Notes: generated from the letters alone by a model not told the origin. Positions 19,977-28,042 are shown, counted from the stretch's first letter. The stretch is 58,884 nt of DNA from Pseudoruminococcus massiliensis (GCF_900291955.1 NZ_OLMR01000009.1:1-58884); one strand, 5' to 3'. Made by a program: numbers and translations.

Positions 19977-20456
19977 ATGGGTCTTGCAGTAGGAGATGTT
20001 CTTGAGGGTAAAGTTAGCGGAATAACTAAATTCGGAGCTTTTGTTGACTTACCAGAAGGAAAAACAGGTATGGTGCATATTTCTGAAGTCGCTCAGACTT
20101 ATGTAAAAGAAATTAGCGATTTTGTTAAGATAGGACAGGTTGTCAAGGTTAAAGTTATGTCTATCACTCCTGAGGGTAAGATAGGTCTTTCTATGAAAAA
20201 GGCTTTGCCACCAGCTCCTAAGCCAAATGGCGGTTCTAAAAGACAAGGTGGCACTCAAAGTCCTGGCAGACCAGGAAACTTTGAATGGCAGAGTTCTAAG
20301 CGACCTGAGGCAACAAGCTTTGAAGATATGATGTCTAAATTTAAACAGACAAGCGATGAAAAAATGTCCGACCTCAAGCGTTTTAATGAAGGCAGCTCAA
20401 GACGCTCTGGCAGAGGTTCTCGTGGAAATAGTAACAACGGGTATTCATCAAGATAA
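19977..20456 (+). CDS. yabR: S1 RNA-binding domain protein, YabR-like
   Basis: Residues 1-75 form one S1 domain (GDVLEGKVSGITKFGAFVDL, GMVHISEVAQ, VKVKVMSI, GKIGLSMKKA). The remaining half is low-complexity, rich in Gly, Ser, Arg and Pro, ending in an RGSRGNSNNG-like tail that can bind RNA non-specifically. It starts 20 bp after divIC behind GGGGAGG. The precise function of YabR is poorly defined; binding to RNA or ribosomes is inferred from the fold. Confidence 0.88.
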   Translation: MGLAVGDVLEGKVSGITKFGAFVDLPEGKTGMVHISEVAQTYVKEISDFVKIGQVVKVKVMSITPEGKIGLSMKKALPPAPKPNGGSKRQGGTQSPGRPGNFEWQSSKRPEATSFEDMMSKFKQTSDEKMSDLKRFNEGSSRRSGRGSRGNSNNGYSSR

Positions 20457-20478
20457 TTATAATCTTTAGATAACTGAA

Positions 20479-20520
20479 TTAAGCAGGTGAGCAGAGTAAA
20501 AATGTCACCTGCTTAATTTA
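20479..20520 (+). terminator. Terminator after yabR
   Basis: TTAAGCAGGTGA pairs perfectly with TCACCTGCTTAA, followed by TTTA. The U-tract is short. Confidence 0.65.
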
Positions 20521-20656
20521 TAGCTTGAACTATGAATTAAGCATATATATTAAAATATAACTCAATTTTACAATTTGTACTTTTGTGCGAATTTTTAAAT
20601 TGATGCTTTTTACTGATATGTGTTACTTTTAAAGATAAAAGAGCATTTTATTGCTA

Positions 20657-20685
20657 TTGATGAATTGTTTTTTCTGTATTATAAT
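20657..20685 (+). promoter_or_regulatory. Probable promoter of the AraC regulator
   Basis: TTGATG-17 bp-TATAAT. It would give a 5' untranslated region of about 170 nt, A+T-rich and without a riboswitch I recognise. The rest of the 20521-20860 gap holds nothing else I can support. Confidence 0.55.
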
Positions 20686-20860
20686 ACTATTGTGATATAT
20701 ATGGATTTTTACATTCAATTTGTTATTTTAAAATAAATAACATTATATTAACCATAAGAATTTAAGATATTCATTGATTTTATAATCAGACTGAGTTGAA
20801 TTTTAAAAATTTTGTAGAAATCTTAATACTAAGCTTTTGTATGACTAAAGGACGGTAAAA

Positions 20861-21799
20861 ATGAGCAAAACTAACGAAAAATACACTAACGAAGAAATAC
20901 TGTCTTTAAAAGAGGCAGTTCAACACGGAGATTTTCTCCTTCCTTTTGATATTTATAGGACAAGAATGCCTGAATACTTTAACTCCTTTCCGATGCACTG
21001 GCACGAGGAGATAGAGATAGTATATGTTAAAGGCGGATATGTTGAATTTAACATTGACCTTGAAACATATGTTGCAGAGGAAAATGATATTGCTATTATT
21101 CCTCCTTGTGTTCTTCATTCTTTTAAGCAATATAATGGTAATGAAGCACATATGCTTACTATGATGTTTAATATGAGTATGCTTACAAATAATTCAACAG
21201 ACGCTTGCTCTATTAGATATTTTACACCTTTTTATGAAAGACAGCTCTCTATGCCTTATATAATAAAGCGTGACCACCCATCTTATAGCAAGATTCGTGA
21301 TATATATCTTTCAATAGTTGATACTTATGATAAGAAAAGGGATTTCTATGAGCTTACTATCAAATCTAAGCTCTATGAACTTTTCTATGTATTTTTCGCA
21401 GAATGCTTTGAAAAGATTGATTATGATACTACTCTCAAAAATAATACAACTAAGAATATCAAGGCTATTCTTGATTATATCAGCGAAAATTATATGAACT
21501 CTATTACAATAGAGGAGCTTTCTGCAAGTGTAAATCTTAGCAAGCATTACTTTATGAGGTTCTTTAAGAAATATATGGGAACAACTTGTATTGAGTATAT
21601 CAATGATTATCGCTTGAATATTGCTACAAATATGCTTTTGACAACAAATTCTCAGATTACAGAGATTGCAACAAGCATAGGTATAACTAATCTCTCATAT
21701 TTCAACAGAATATTTAAAAAGAAATATAATATGACACCTAAAGAATATCGCCGTAGCCTTGAAAATAAGCGTGTAGATAGTCGCAATTTAGAGTCATAA
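20861..21799 (+). CDS. AraC-family transcriptional regulator with cupin sensor
   Basis: At 312 residues it has the usual size. The N-terminal cupin-like domain contains FPMHWHEEIEIVYVKGG and NDIAIIPPCVLHSFK, typical of sugar-responsive AraC proteins. The C-terminal part has both helix-turn-helix motifs (ITIEELSASVNLSKHYFMRFFKKYMG and ITEIATSIGITNLSYFNRIFKKKYNMTPKEYR). It stands alone, with no transporter or glycosidase beside it, so its ligand and targets are unknown. Confidence 0.93.
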   Translation: MSKTNEKYTNEEILSLKEAVQHGDFLLPFDIYRTRMPEYFNSFPMHWHEEIEIVYVKGGYVEFNIDLETYVAEENDIAIIPPCVLHSFKQYNGNEAHMLTMMFNMSMLTNNSTDACSIRYFTPFYERQLSMPYIIKRDHPSYSKIRDIYLSIVDTYDKKRDFYELTIKSKLYELFYVFFAECFEKIDYDTTLKNNTTKNIKAILDYISENYMNSITIEELSASVNLSKHYFMRFFKKYMGTTCIEYINDYRLNIATNMLLTTNSQITEIATSIGITNLSYFNRIFKKKYNMTPKEYRRSLENKRVDSRNLES

Positions 21800-21844
21800 C
21801 TATTAAATTATACATAACTGTCAATGAATATCTACTTTTTTATA

Positions 21845-21874
21845 TTGACTTTAACAAGGTTTAAGTGTTATACT
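21845..21874 (+). promoter_or_regulatory. Promoter of the YbjN-like gene
   Basis: TTGACT-18 bp-TATACT, about 35 bp before the start. Confidence 0.65.
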
Positions 21875-21911
21875 ATTTTATATTTATTATATTATATTCG
21901 GAGGTAGTAAA

Positions 21912-22379
21912 ATGGCATATTCCACAGAAATAAGAGCCGCAATAGAACAGTATCTTAAAAATGACGAATGGAACTATACATTTGATGAAGAAAGAGAAGT
22001 TATCAGATGCGGAATTAACCTTAGAAACCGCCTTAAAGAGTGCCGTATAATTGTAGACATTGATGAAACAAAGTATCTTTCACTTGGTCTTATCAGTCTT
22101 AACTGTGATGAGGAGCATAGAGTAGAGCTTTCTAAGTTCCTTACTATGGTAAACTATGGTCTTTTGCTTGGTAACTTTGAGATGGATTTCAATGATGGCG
22201 AAGTTCGTTATAAGATTGCAACAAACTGCAAGGATTGCATTCCATCACAGGCTGTTATAGAAGATAGTATGATGATTCCTGCTATTATGTTTGAACAGTT
22301 TGGCGATGCTATGATTGATGTTATGTTTGGTTATAAAACTGCTGAAGAGGCATATGCTTCTACAGAAAGCAAAGAGTGA
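21912..22379 (+). CDS. YbjN-domain protein
   Basis: The 155-residue acidic protein (AAIEQYLKNDEWNYTFDEEREVIRCGI at the start, then YLSLGLISLNCDEEHRVELSKFLTMVNYGLLLGNFEMDFNDGEVRYKI) matches YbjN / type III secretion chaperone-like folds from memory. GGAGG precedes the ATG. It has its own promoter. An ISL3 remnant begins 35 bp after the stop. Function in Clostridia is unknown; a chaperone or regulatory role is only suggested by the fold. Confidence 0.65.
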   Translation: MAYSTEIRAAIEQYLKNDEWNYTFDEEREVIRCGINLRNRLKECRIIVDIDETKYLSLGLISLNCDEEHRVELSKFLTMVNYGLLLGNFEMDFNDGEVRYKIATNCKDCIPSQAVIEDSMMIPAIMFEQFGDAMIDVMFGYKTAEEAYASTESKE

Positions 22380-22413
22380 TAAAATTAAAATTGTCATAAA
22401 AATGTAAACTTTT

Positions 22414-22841
22414 GGCTTAATGTCAATGGTTATGGTAACACGAAAAATAGAATAAAGTATAATTACAAGCGACAGAAAATTAAACTGTCGCTTGTTTTTT
22501 CGTCAAATCTCTTAAGAAGTAATTTTCTTGAATTTTTAAAGTATCTATAATATGATTTGCTGAATTTCTTTTGTTCTTCTTTTCTGACACCTTCAAAAGC
22601 CCAGAAAAGCTGGCATATTCAGTGGTATTTATCAACAATTTGTTCAGCGTTCTCAAACCATATCGAGCCGATATTTGCAAACGGTTTCCGCATATCGCTG
22701 ACAAAATATTTGTAGAGCATATTTTGTTCTCCGCTTCAGGCTTATAAGCAATTATATTTTAACGGATTTTGGTAAACTATGCTCTACTTTTTTACTTTTT
22801 ATCTGTAGGCTCTTTTTTACCCAAACTATTGACATTAAGCC
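22414..22841. mobile_element. Internally deleted ISL3-family insertion sequence remnant
   Basis: The left end GGCTTAATGTCAATGG (22414) and the right end, the complement of CTATTGACATTAAGCC (ending 22841), are inverted repeats of about 25 bp (GGCTTAATGTCAAT, then GTT, then GGTAA), with the GGCT start usual for ISL3 elements. Only about 430 bp remain between them, with a broken transposase piece. No clear 8-bp target duplication is visible. Confidence 0.7.
22470..22722 (-). pseudogene. Broken ISL3 transposase fragment
   Basis: On the minus strand one frame reads MLYKYFVSDMRKPFANIG, then IWFENAEQIVDKYH, a TGA, then LFWAFEGVRKEEQKKF and YYRYFKNSRKLLLKRF. This matches the catalytic middle of ISL3 transposases (second Asp in SDM, DKYH motif). 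A stop codon, a frameshift before it and loss of both ends make it non-functional. Adjacent frames simply reflect the shift. Confidence 0.7.
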
Positions 22842-22898
22842 ACATAAAAACCTCAAACTTTATGCTTGCTGGTATAATCTCAATCTCAGGCACAGACA

Positions 22899-23630
22899 GT
22901 GATAGAACTAGTGTGTTCTCAAGACTGTTTAACGATGAAATCTTTAAAGATTACTTACCCTGATGTCAATATATCATCTTTTAGTGCTTCAAAAAGTGGT
23001 TATGTTGGTGATTCGGTTACTCTCAAGGCTTCTGTTTCGAGCGGAACAGCACCTTATGAGTATCAATACAGCTATGATAATGCTAAAGGTATAAAACATA
23101 TAATTACAGCTTATACAGCTGGTAAAACCTCAACAACTTGGAATACCTCTTCCCTATCTGCCGGCGATTATACGATAAGGGTTGAGGTCAGGGATAAAAA
23201 CAAAAAAACTGCAACAAAAACAAGCACAATAAGCCTTCAAACAAGAAATGTCAAAGGCTCAATATCTACTATGGAAACAAGCTACACGCAAAATGCCGAA
23301 TGGTATCCGAATGTAAGATTTCAGGTTAATATAAGTGATTTCAAGACTTATAGCGGTAGTACCCAGATAGAGCTTCTCCCTACCTCGAAAGATATTGGCA
23401 CATATAATTATCGCCTTATTGTTCAGGATAAAAATAATAAGGAATATACAGCTGTTGTTTTCTATATTTACGCACAATATTTAAATGGTTTCATTACAGA
23501 TATAAGTATAACAAAACCAGATGATATATTAAACACTCAAATGGGATTTTTCTCTTTTATATTTGTTTCGATTGGTGCATTTATACTTATGATTAAAACT
23601 CCAAGAGTTCTCAAAAATTTAGTAGCATAG
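22899..23630 (+). pseudogene. Truncated surface protein (C-terminal part with membrane anchor)
   Basis: The open frame encodes repeated beta-rich segments resembling three-Tyr/Ig-like modules of clostridial surface proteins: ISSFSASKSGYVGDSVTLKA, SGTAPYEYQYSYDN, STTWNTSSLSAGDYTIRVEV and a second set ending YRLIVQDKNNKEYTAVV. A C-terminal membrane helix follows (MGFFSFIFVSIGAFILMI) with a basic tail. There is no signal peptide and no good ribosome site, and the ISL3 remnant ends 57 bp upstream. The N-terminal part was probably lost with the insertion. It could still be translated from an internal start near 22938. Confidence 0.55.
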
Positions 23631-23692
23631 TATTAAAATAAAAATCACTTTATGATATTATAATAATCATAGTATTTGAAAGGATTGATTAT

Positions 23693-24439
23693 ATGAAAAA
23701 CAAAGTGAAAATAACTGCTTTAACATTAGCTTTGATAGTATCTATGGCAAGTATAGTCGGTTGTTCTAATAACAGTTCAACAAGTGCAGAGGCAAGTGTA
23801 TCAAGCAATTCTTCCATAGAATCATCTATCGAAAGTTCTATTGGTGAATCCAGTGTTTCTAAATCGTCTGCAGAAATATCATCTGAAACAACAAGTGCAA
23901 CAGAAAGTAGTGTAAGTAGCAATAGTTCTGCTATCGACCCTGATGTTGAAGAACGCTCATATAATAAAGATGAACAAACTAAATTTCAAAGCACGAGAAT
24001 TCTCAATTATAAATACTATCCATATAACAAAACATATTATTATAAAGGAAATGAAAGTACAATAACTATACCTGAAGTATTTTCCGAGTGTCCACATATA
24101 ATGAGTGATACAGTTAAAGAAATAATTGTTCCAGAAACGATAAAAAAGATTACAACAGATGCTTTTACAGGTTGCCCTAATCTTGAAAAGTTGGTAATTT
24201 TGAATCCCGATTGTGAATTTGATGTAAAATTTTTAAATTCAGGTGTTGGTTATCCGCCAGAGATATTATCAAACAGTAATGTTAATATATATTTATATTG
24301 TCATAGTGATAAAACTCCTGCGGATAAATCAGGAAATCGAGTAATACCTAAATCACTTACTTCTTCAACTGCAAAATTCTTTAGTGCAAATTACTCTACA
24401 CTTTTAATTCACGATTTAGCCTCAGAATCATACGAATAA
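23693..24439 (+). CDS. Secreted lipoprotein with Ser-rich linker and a leucine-rich-repeat-like domain
   Basis: The 248-residue protein has a lipoprotein signal peptide with the lipobox SIVGC (Cys24), about 60 residues of Ser/Glu/Ala linker, then a domain with KEIIVPETIKKITTDAFTGC, typical of BspA-like (LRR_5) repeats, here only one or two copies. GAAAGGA precedes the ATG. Such proteins are displayed on the cell surface; ligand unknown. The linker composition resembles the loop of the O-antigen-ligase-like protein, perhaps just a habit of the genome. Confidence 0.75.
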   Translation: MKNKVKITALTLALIVSMASIVGCSNNSSTSAEASVSSNSSIESSIESSIGESSVSKSSAEISSETTSATESSVSSNSSAIDPDVEERSYNKDEQTKFQSTRILNYKYYPYNKTYYYKGNESTITIPEVFSECPHIMSDTVKEIIVPETIKKITTDAFTGCPNLEKLVILNPDCEFDVKFLNSGVGYPPEILSNSNVNIYLYCHSDKTPADKSGNRVIPKSLTSSTAKFFSANYSTLLIHDLASESYE

Positions 24440-24449
24440 AGCCAAAAAT

Positions 24450-24478
24450 AAAAGCACAACTCAGGCTGTGCTTTTATA
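24450..24478 (+). terminator. Terminator after the lipoprotein gene
   Basis: AAAGCACA and TGTGCTTT around an 8-nt loop, then TATAAT. A very similar hairpin lies at 24874-24899, on the far side of the toxin-antitoxin-like cassette. Confidence 0.65.
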
Positions 24479-24493
24479 ATGCCCGTCAGAAGA

Positions 24494-24522
24494 TTGACGG
24501 AATATATAGATTTTGGTATAAT
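24494..24522 (+). promoter_or_regulatory. Promoter of the small toxin-like gene
   Basis: TTGACG-17 bp-TATAAT. The predicted transcript has a 125-nt leader with a CACAC-GAAA-GTGTG hairpin close to its 5' end. Confidence 0.75.
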
Positions 24523-24655
24523 GTACTCGCACACGAAAGTGTGTACATAGTGCATACCACATAACGGTAGGCGGTTGTTCCCTTAACCTCTTTGAGGTGC
24601 AGGGATACATAAAATTTTCTTTTATCCCTGCTTTCTTAATGAAAGGAGGGATACG

Positions 24656-24748
24656 ATGATGGAATGGAATGATTTCTTCCAGATGATTATTGCAGTTACA
24701 AATATACTGCTTGTCATAAATTCATATCGCAACAATAAAAGAAGATAA
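24656..24748 (+). CDS. Candidate type I toxin: 30-residue hydrophobic peptide
   Basis: The ATG-ATG start lies 6 nt after GGAGG. The peptide has a short polar start (MMEWNDFFQ), one membrane-spanning stretch (MIIAVTNILLVI) and a basic end (NNKRR), the pattern of Hol_Tox/TxpA/Fst-like toxins that insert in the cell membrane. The leader can fold two ways: TATCCCT (24623-24629) can pair either with AGGGATA at 24601-24607 or with the AGGGATA of the Shine-Dalgarno (24647-24653). A convergent promoter and shared terminator lie downstream. Family membership is inferred from shape, not from a match. Confidence 0.6.
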   Translation: MMEWNDFFQMIIAVTNILLVINSYRNNKRR

Positions 24749-24823
24749 CCGCCCTGCTCTCCAATAGGACGGTTATCTTTATAACAAAACTATCGGGAAC
24801 AACCGCTTATCGGTATGCTCTAT
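24735..24823 (-). ncRNA. Candidate antisense RNA antitoxin
   Basis: A strong minus-strand promoter would make an RNA of about 80-90 nt ending at the same hairpin as the toxin mRNA (24742-24780). It is thus complementary to the last codons and 3' end of the toxin message. Such 3'-overlapping convergent RNAs are the usual type I antitoxin layout. Ends are estimated. Confidence 0.55.
24742..24780. terminator. Shared bidirectional terminator of toxin and antisense RNA
   Basis: AAGATAACCG pairs with CGGTTATCTT around a loop of about 19 nt that contains further short pairs; U-rich sequence follows on both strands. Confidence 0.7.
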
Positions 24824-24829
24824 GTTTAT

Positions 24830-24858
24830 ATTATACACTACATATTAAAATATGTCAA
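24830..24858 (-). promoter_or_regulatory. Promoter of the antisense RNA
   Basis: Perfect TTGACA-17 bp-TATAAT on the minus strand. Confidence 0.85.
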
Positions 24859-24873
24859 ACATATCATTCGACT

Positions 24874-24899
24874 GCACAGCCTAAGCTGTGCTTTTTTAT
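24874..24899 (+). terminator. Terminator upstream of the conjugation remnant
   Basis: GCACAGC-CTAA-GCTGTGC followed by TTTTTTATT. It closely resembles the hairpin at 24450-24478. Confidence 0.75.
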
Positions 24900-24917
24900 T
24901 GTTCAAAGGAGGTACAT

Positions 24918-25229
24918 ATGATAAAAGTAAAAATCACAAAGAATGTCATTAACAAAAGCGTAAGCCCTCTTGGAAGTGCAATGACTCCACGATTGATTGT
25001 ATGCACTGTACTTGGCTTAGCTGCTGCTATTGCAACATTCTTTGCATTAAAAGACAGTATAGAGTTCAATGCACTTATGTGGATAGTCTTTGCAGAAATA
25101 GCACTATTTGTTTCTTTAGGAATACAGATAAACGGAGTAGGTGTATTAAATCTTTTATTCGGCAAACAAAAAGATACACGACCATTTAATAGAAAAGGAG
25201 TATTTAACGATGATGAATCTATTTTCTAA
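24918..25229 (+). CDS. PrgI/VirB3-like conjugation membrane protein
   Basis: The 103-residue protein has two hydrophobic helices (LIVCTVLGLAAAIATFF and ALMWIVFAEIALFVSLGI) and overlaps the following VirB4-like gene by 20 bp. This is the standard arrangement of PrgI-family proteins next to the VirB4 ATPase in Gram-positive conjugative elements. The ATG follows GGAGG by 6 nt. With its VirB4 partner broken, it is probably a non-functional relic. Confidence 0.7.
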   Translation: MIKVKITKNVINKSVSPLGSAMTPRLIVCTVLGLAAAIATFFALKDSIEFNALMWIVFAEIALFVSLGIQINGVGVLNLLFGKQKDTRPFNRKGVFNDDESIF

Positions 25230-26501
25230 TATATTTTCTAAAAAGCAAAATAATATTTTTGGCAATATAAAAGCAAAAGTACCAAAAACAGCTCAAGATA
25301 CTATACCATTCATAGAAGCCTATGAGAATGGACTTTTTCTTACCGGTGAAAATACATACACATTGATTTTCGCTTATAATAACATAGATTATTTTCTTTT
25401 CAGAGATGACGAAAAAGAAGATATTTATGAAAAATATATGCGTTTACTCAATACTCTGCCGTCAGATATAGAATATCAGGAATTTACGATGAATACCGAG
25501 GTTGATTCTGATGTGCTTTATAGAACACTCTTGCCGAATAAAGACTCGGAAGAAAAATATCCTGATATTGCAAAGGACTATAAGAAAGTCATAGGAAGCT
25601 ATATTGAAAATACTTCCGCTGCTGCGGCCAAAAAGATTATGCTTATTGCAATGACCTATACACCTCAAAACAAGATAGATAACGCAAATATACTTTTTAA
25701 GTATTATCAAAATTTACAGCAGTTATTTACAAATCTTCATTCAGAAACGCACCAACTTGGGGCTGAGGAAGTGTTTGAAATTCTATACAAGCTGTACCAC
25801 CAATTCAGCAATATTCCGTTTATGTTTCCTAAAAATGTCTTATCGACAGGTGGCAGAATTAAGGATTATATTGCTCCGTCAATATTCGTATTCAGACAGA
25901 AGTGCATTGAAATAGGTGATTCTTATACTCGTGTGCTGTTTGTAAAAAGCTATGACCGTAATATCGATGATGAATTTATTCATGACTTACACGATAATAA
26001 TGAAAAAATAGTAATATCTAAACATTTACGCAGGGTAGACAAGGGTGAAGCTGCAGATATGGTTAAAAAGAATTTAAATAGCCTTGAGGGCAGCATACAA
26101 AAGCGTATGGAGATAAATCATAAGAATGGTACTAATTTTATTCCATATTCATTAAGTGACAGAGAAAAGGAACTTAAAGACCTACAAGACCGTCTTGGCG
26201 GAACAGGCTGTGAGCTTTTTGAAGTATCAATTTTTATAGCTGTTACCGCAAAAACGGAAGATGAATTAAATGAGCTTACTCGTTATGTACAGAATAAAGC
26301 TAAAGCACACCAAGTAGTACTTGATACTCTTACCGGACAACAAGCAAAGGACTTGATGCTATCACACCATTTGCATTAAGTAAATTCAATTCAAAATTTA
26401 ATAATAATATAAAGACATATCTTCTTAGCGATGCTGCTGGGGTTATGATACCGTTCTCTCATGTTGAACATTTTGCAGAGGGCGGTATTTTTTATGGATA
26501 A
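25210..26501 (+). pseudogene. VirB4/TraE-type conjugation ATPase, frameshifted and truncated
   Basis: The first 389 residues look like the N-terminal half of VirB4-like ATPases (AQDTIPFIEAYENGLFLTG, AHQVVLDTLTGQQAKDLMLS). The frame stops at 26379 after a shift near 26370, yet the next frame continues the same protein: ALSKFNSKF, then TYLLSDAAGVMIPFSHVEHF and EGGIFYG, where a TAA at 26499 ends it. The Walker A and B motifs that should follow are absent. A fresh ribosome site for the recombinase comes 80 bp later. This is the remnant of an integrative conjugative element. Confidence 0.8.
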
Positions 26502-26595
26502 AATCAGATTACATAGCTAAAAAGTGCCTTTTTTATATAAAATTTAGGTATTCGCAAAGGTATACCTTTACGGATATATTGGAGGAAATATTAAA

Positions 26596-27252
26596 ATGAG
26601 CGAAACAAGAACTTATTACTATGCTCGTGTCAGCACAAAGAAGCAGAGTTTAGATAGACAGCTTGAAGCGTTTCATCAGCTTGGTGCGGAAGAAAAATAT
26701 ATCTTCGCAGACAAGCAATCAGGAAAAAACTTAGAAAGAACCAACTATCAGATTTTGAGAAACAACATACTCCGAAGCGGTGACACCCTTGTTATAAAAT
26801 CTCTCGACCGCCTGAGCAGAAATAAGCTTGACATAAAATCTGAGCTTGAGTATTACAAGCAATACGGCATTCGTGTAAAAGTCATAGATATGCCTACAAC
26901 TATGATTAACCTTGAGGGACAAGAATGGATTATCGAAATGGTTAATAATATCATTATTGAAGTCCTATCTTCTGTTGCAGAGCAAGAGCGTCAAGAAACG
27001 AGAAAAAGACAAGCCGAAGGAATAGCCTCAGCAAGAAAGCGTGGACAACATCTCGGAAGACAAGAAATAGACTTCCCCCCTAATTGGTTTGAGGTTTACA
27101 TCAGATGGAAAAAGAAAGAAATCCGAGCTAATACAGCTATGGAAATCTTAAATCTGAAAAGAACCACTTTTTATAAGCTTGTTAATAAATATGAGCAAGA
27201 AGATAAGTGGAATATAATATTAATGATGTTCGATTACTCATCTTATCGTTGA
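26596..27252 (+). CDS. Small serine recombinase (resolvase/invertase)
   Basis: The N-terminal catalytic domain has YYYARVSTKKQSLDRQL with Ser13 as nucleophile, the GDTLVIKSLDRLSRN arginine motif and AEQERQETRKRQAEGIASAR at the end of the long helix. A helix-turn-helix follows (NTAMEILNLKRTTFYKLVNKYE). At 218 residues it is slightly longer than Tn3-type resolvases because of about 17 extra C-terminal residues. GGAGG precedes the ATG. The neighbours suggest it belonged to a mobile element and may still resolve or invert DNA; no obvious res site was identified. Confidence 0.92.
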   Translation: MSETRTYYYARVSTKKQSLDRQLEAFHQLGAEEKYIFADKQSGKNLERTNYQILRNNILRSGDTLVIKSLDRLSRNKLDIKSELEYYKQYGIRVKVIDMPTTMINLEGQEWIIEMVNNIIIEVLSSVAEQERQETRKRQAEGIASARKRGQHLGRQEIDFPPNWFEVYIRWKKKEIRANTAMEILNLKRTTFYKLVNKYEQEDKWNIILMMFDYSSYR

Positions 27253-27254
27253 GT

Positions 27255-27292
27255 ATTTCGCCACTTGTAAAAGAGCGAGTGCAAAAGTAATC
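27255..27292 (+). ncRNA. Possible single-copy antitoxin RNA repeat upstream of the ToxN-like gene
   Basis: In TTTCGCCACTTGTAAAAGAG and the bases just after it, TCGC can pair with GCGA and CAC with GTG in interleaved order (1-2-1'-2'), a small H-type pseudoknot as in ToxI-type antitoxin RNAs. It lies directly before a terminator and then the toxin gene, the expected order. Only one copy is seen, whereas known systems have several tandem repeats, so this is weak. Confidence 0.25.
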
Positions 27293-27320
27293 AAAAGCGG
27301 GTATTATTACCCGCTTTTTT
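27293..27320 (+). terminator. Terminator between recombinase/antitoxin region and the ToxN-like gene
   Basis: AAGCGGGTA-TTAT-TACCCGCTT followed by TTTT. In type III systems a leaky terminator at this spot sets the ratio of antitoxin RNA to toxin mRNA. Confidence 0.85.
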
Positions 27321-27346
27321 AATTTAGAAAATTGAGGTTATACAAA

Positions 27347-27730
27347 ATGAAAATTGCATTTTATAATGTTGATTTAGATTATATTGATTATTTAAAAAAG
27401 TTTGAATCTGCTCATCGTGGTTTTACCAGAGTTCCAAATGTTCAATATCGAAGTGGAAACAATAAGTTCTTCTATGGAACTGTTTTAAATATCCAAAGGA
27501 TTGATTACTTTGTGCCTATATCATCTAAACAACACAATAGAGAAGATGATATTCAAATAAAACCAAAAAATGATAAGTATTGTAAAGAATATGCTACTTT
27601 GAGATTTGCATATATGCTTCCAATTCCTCACCAATGTATAACAATGCTTAATATTTCTGAAATTTCTAATAATACACAAAAAGAAAGAGTAAGAAAAGAA
27701 TTAGCTTATTGTTGGAAATTTAAAACATAA
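27347..27730 (+). CDS. ToxN/AbiQ-like type III toxin endoribonuclease
   Basis: The 127-residue protein matches the ToxN/AbiQ pattern: short start with DLDYIDYLKKFES, then FFYGTVLNIQRIDYFVPISSK, a charged middle, and FAYMLPIPHQCITMLNI, corresponding to the family's IPVP-like strand. The usual length is 150-190, so the C-terminus (ELAYCWKFKT) may be shortened. Toxins of this family cut RNA unless bound by repeats of their own RNA. The ATG follows GAGG by 9 nt. A terminator lies just upstream as in known loci, but no tandem-repeat array is seen. Confidence 0.65.
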   Translation: MKIAFYNVDLDYIDYLKKFESAHRGFTRVPNVQYRSGNNKFFYGTVLNIQRIDYFVPISSKQHNREDDIQIKPKNDKYCKEYATLRFAYMLPIPHQCITMLNISEISNNTQKERVRKELAYCWKFKT

Positions 27731-27739
27731 ATTATAAAG

Positions 27740-27788
27740 AAAGCCGTAGCATTGCACAAATAAATACTTGCAATGCTACGGCTTTTTT
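27740..27788 (+). terminator. Terminator after the ToxN-like gene
   Basis: AAGCCGTAGCATTGCA pairs perfectly with TGCAATGCTACGGCTT around a 12-nt loop, then TTTT. Confidence 0.9.
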
Positions 27789-27962
27789 GCATAACTGAGA
27801 ATTCAAGTCCCAGTTATAATTTTGTTTGTAAAAATAAATGGATAATTAATTATAAATTTTTATTGACAAATATATCCAAAATCAAGTTTCGTAGATATAT
27901 TATTATGGAACTTGATAATATTGTTCAAAGGCAATAGGTATACACCTATTGCCTTTGAAGTT

Positions 27963-28039
27963 TGGTGACCCATCGGAGATTCGAACTCCGGACACCTTGA
28001 TTAAAAGTCAAGTGCTCTGCCAACTGAGCTAATGAGTCA
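27963..28039 (-). tRNA. tRNA-Lys (anticodon TTT)
   Basis: Minus-strand cloverleaf with acceptor TGACTCA/TGGGTCA, anticodon loop CTTTTAA, T-loop GTTCGAATC and encoded CCA. It is last in a five-tRNA unit. Confidence 0.95.
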
Positions 28040-28042
28040 TAT

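Larger units (their letters stand above)
24545..24825. repeat. Inverted repeats at the outer ends of two convergent transcripts
   Basis: Left arm 24545-24582 and right arm 24795-24825 share ACATAG-GCATACC and GCGGTTGTTCCC in inverted order, with 5-12 nt of variable sequence between the two blocks. Each arm is close to the 5' end of one of two converging transcripts, so both RNAs would begin with nearly the same sequence. Confidence 0.7.
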
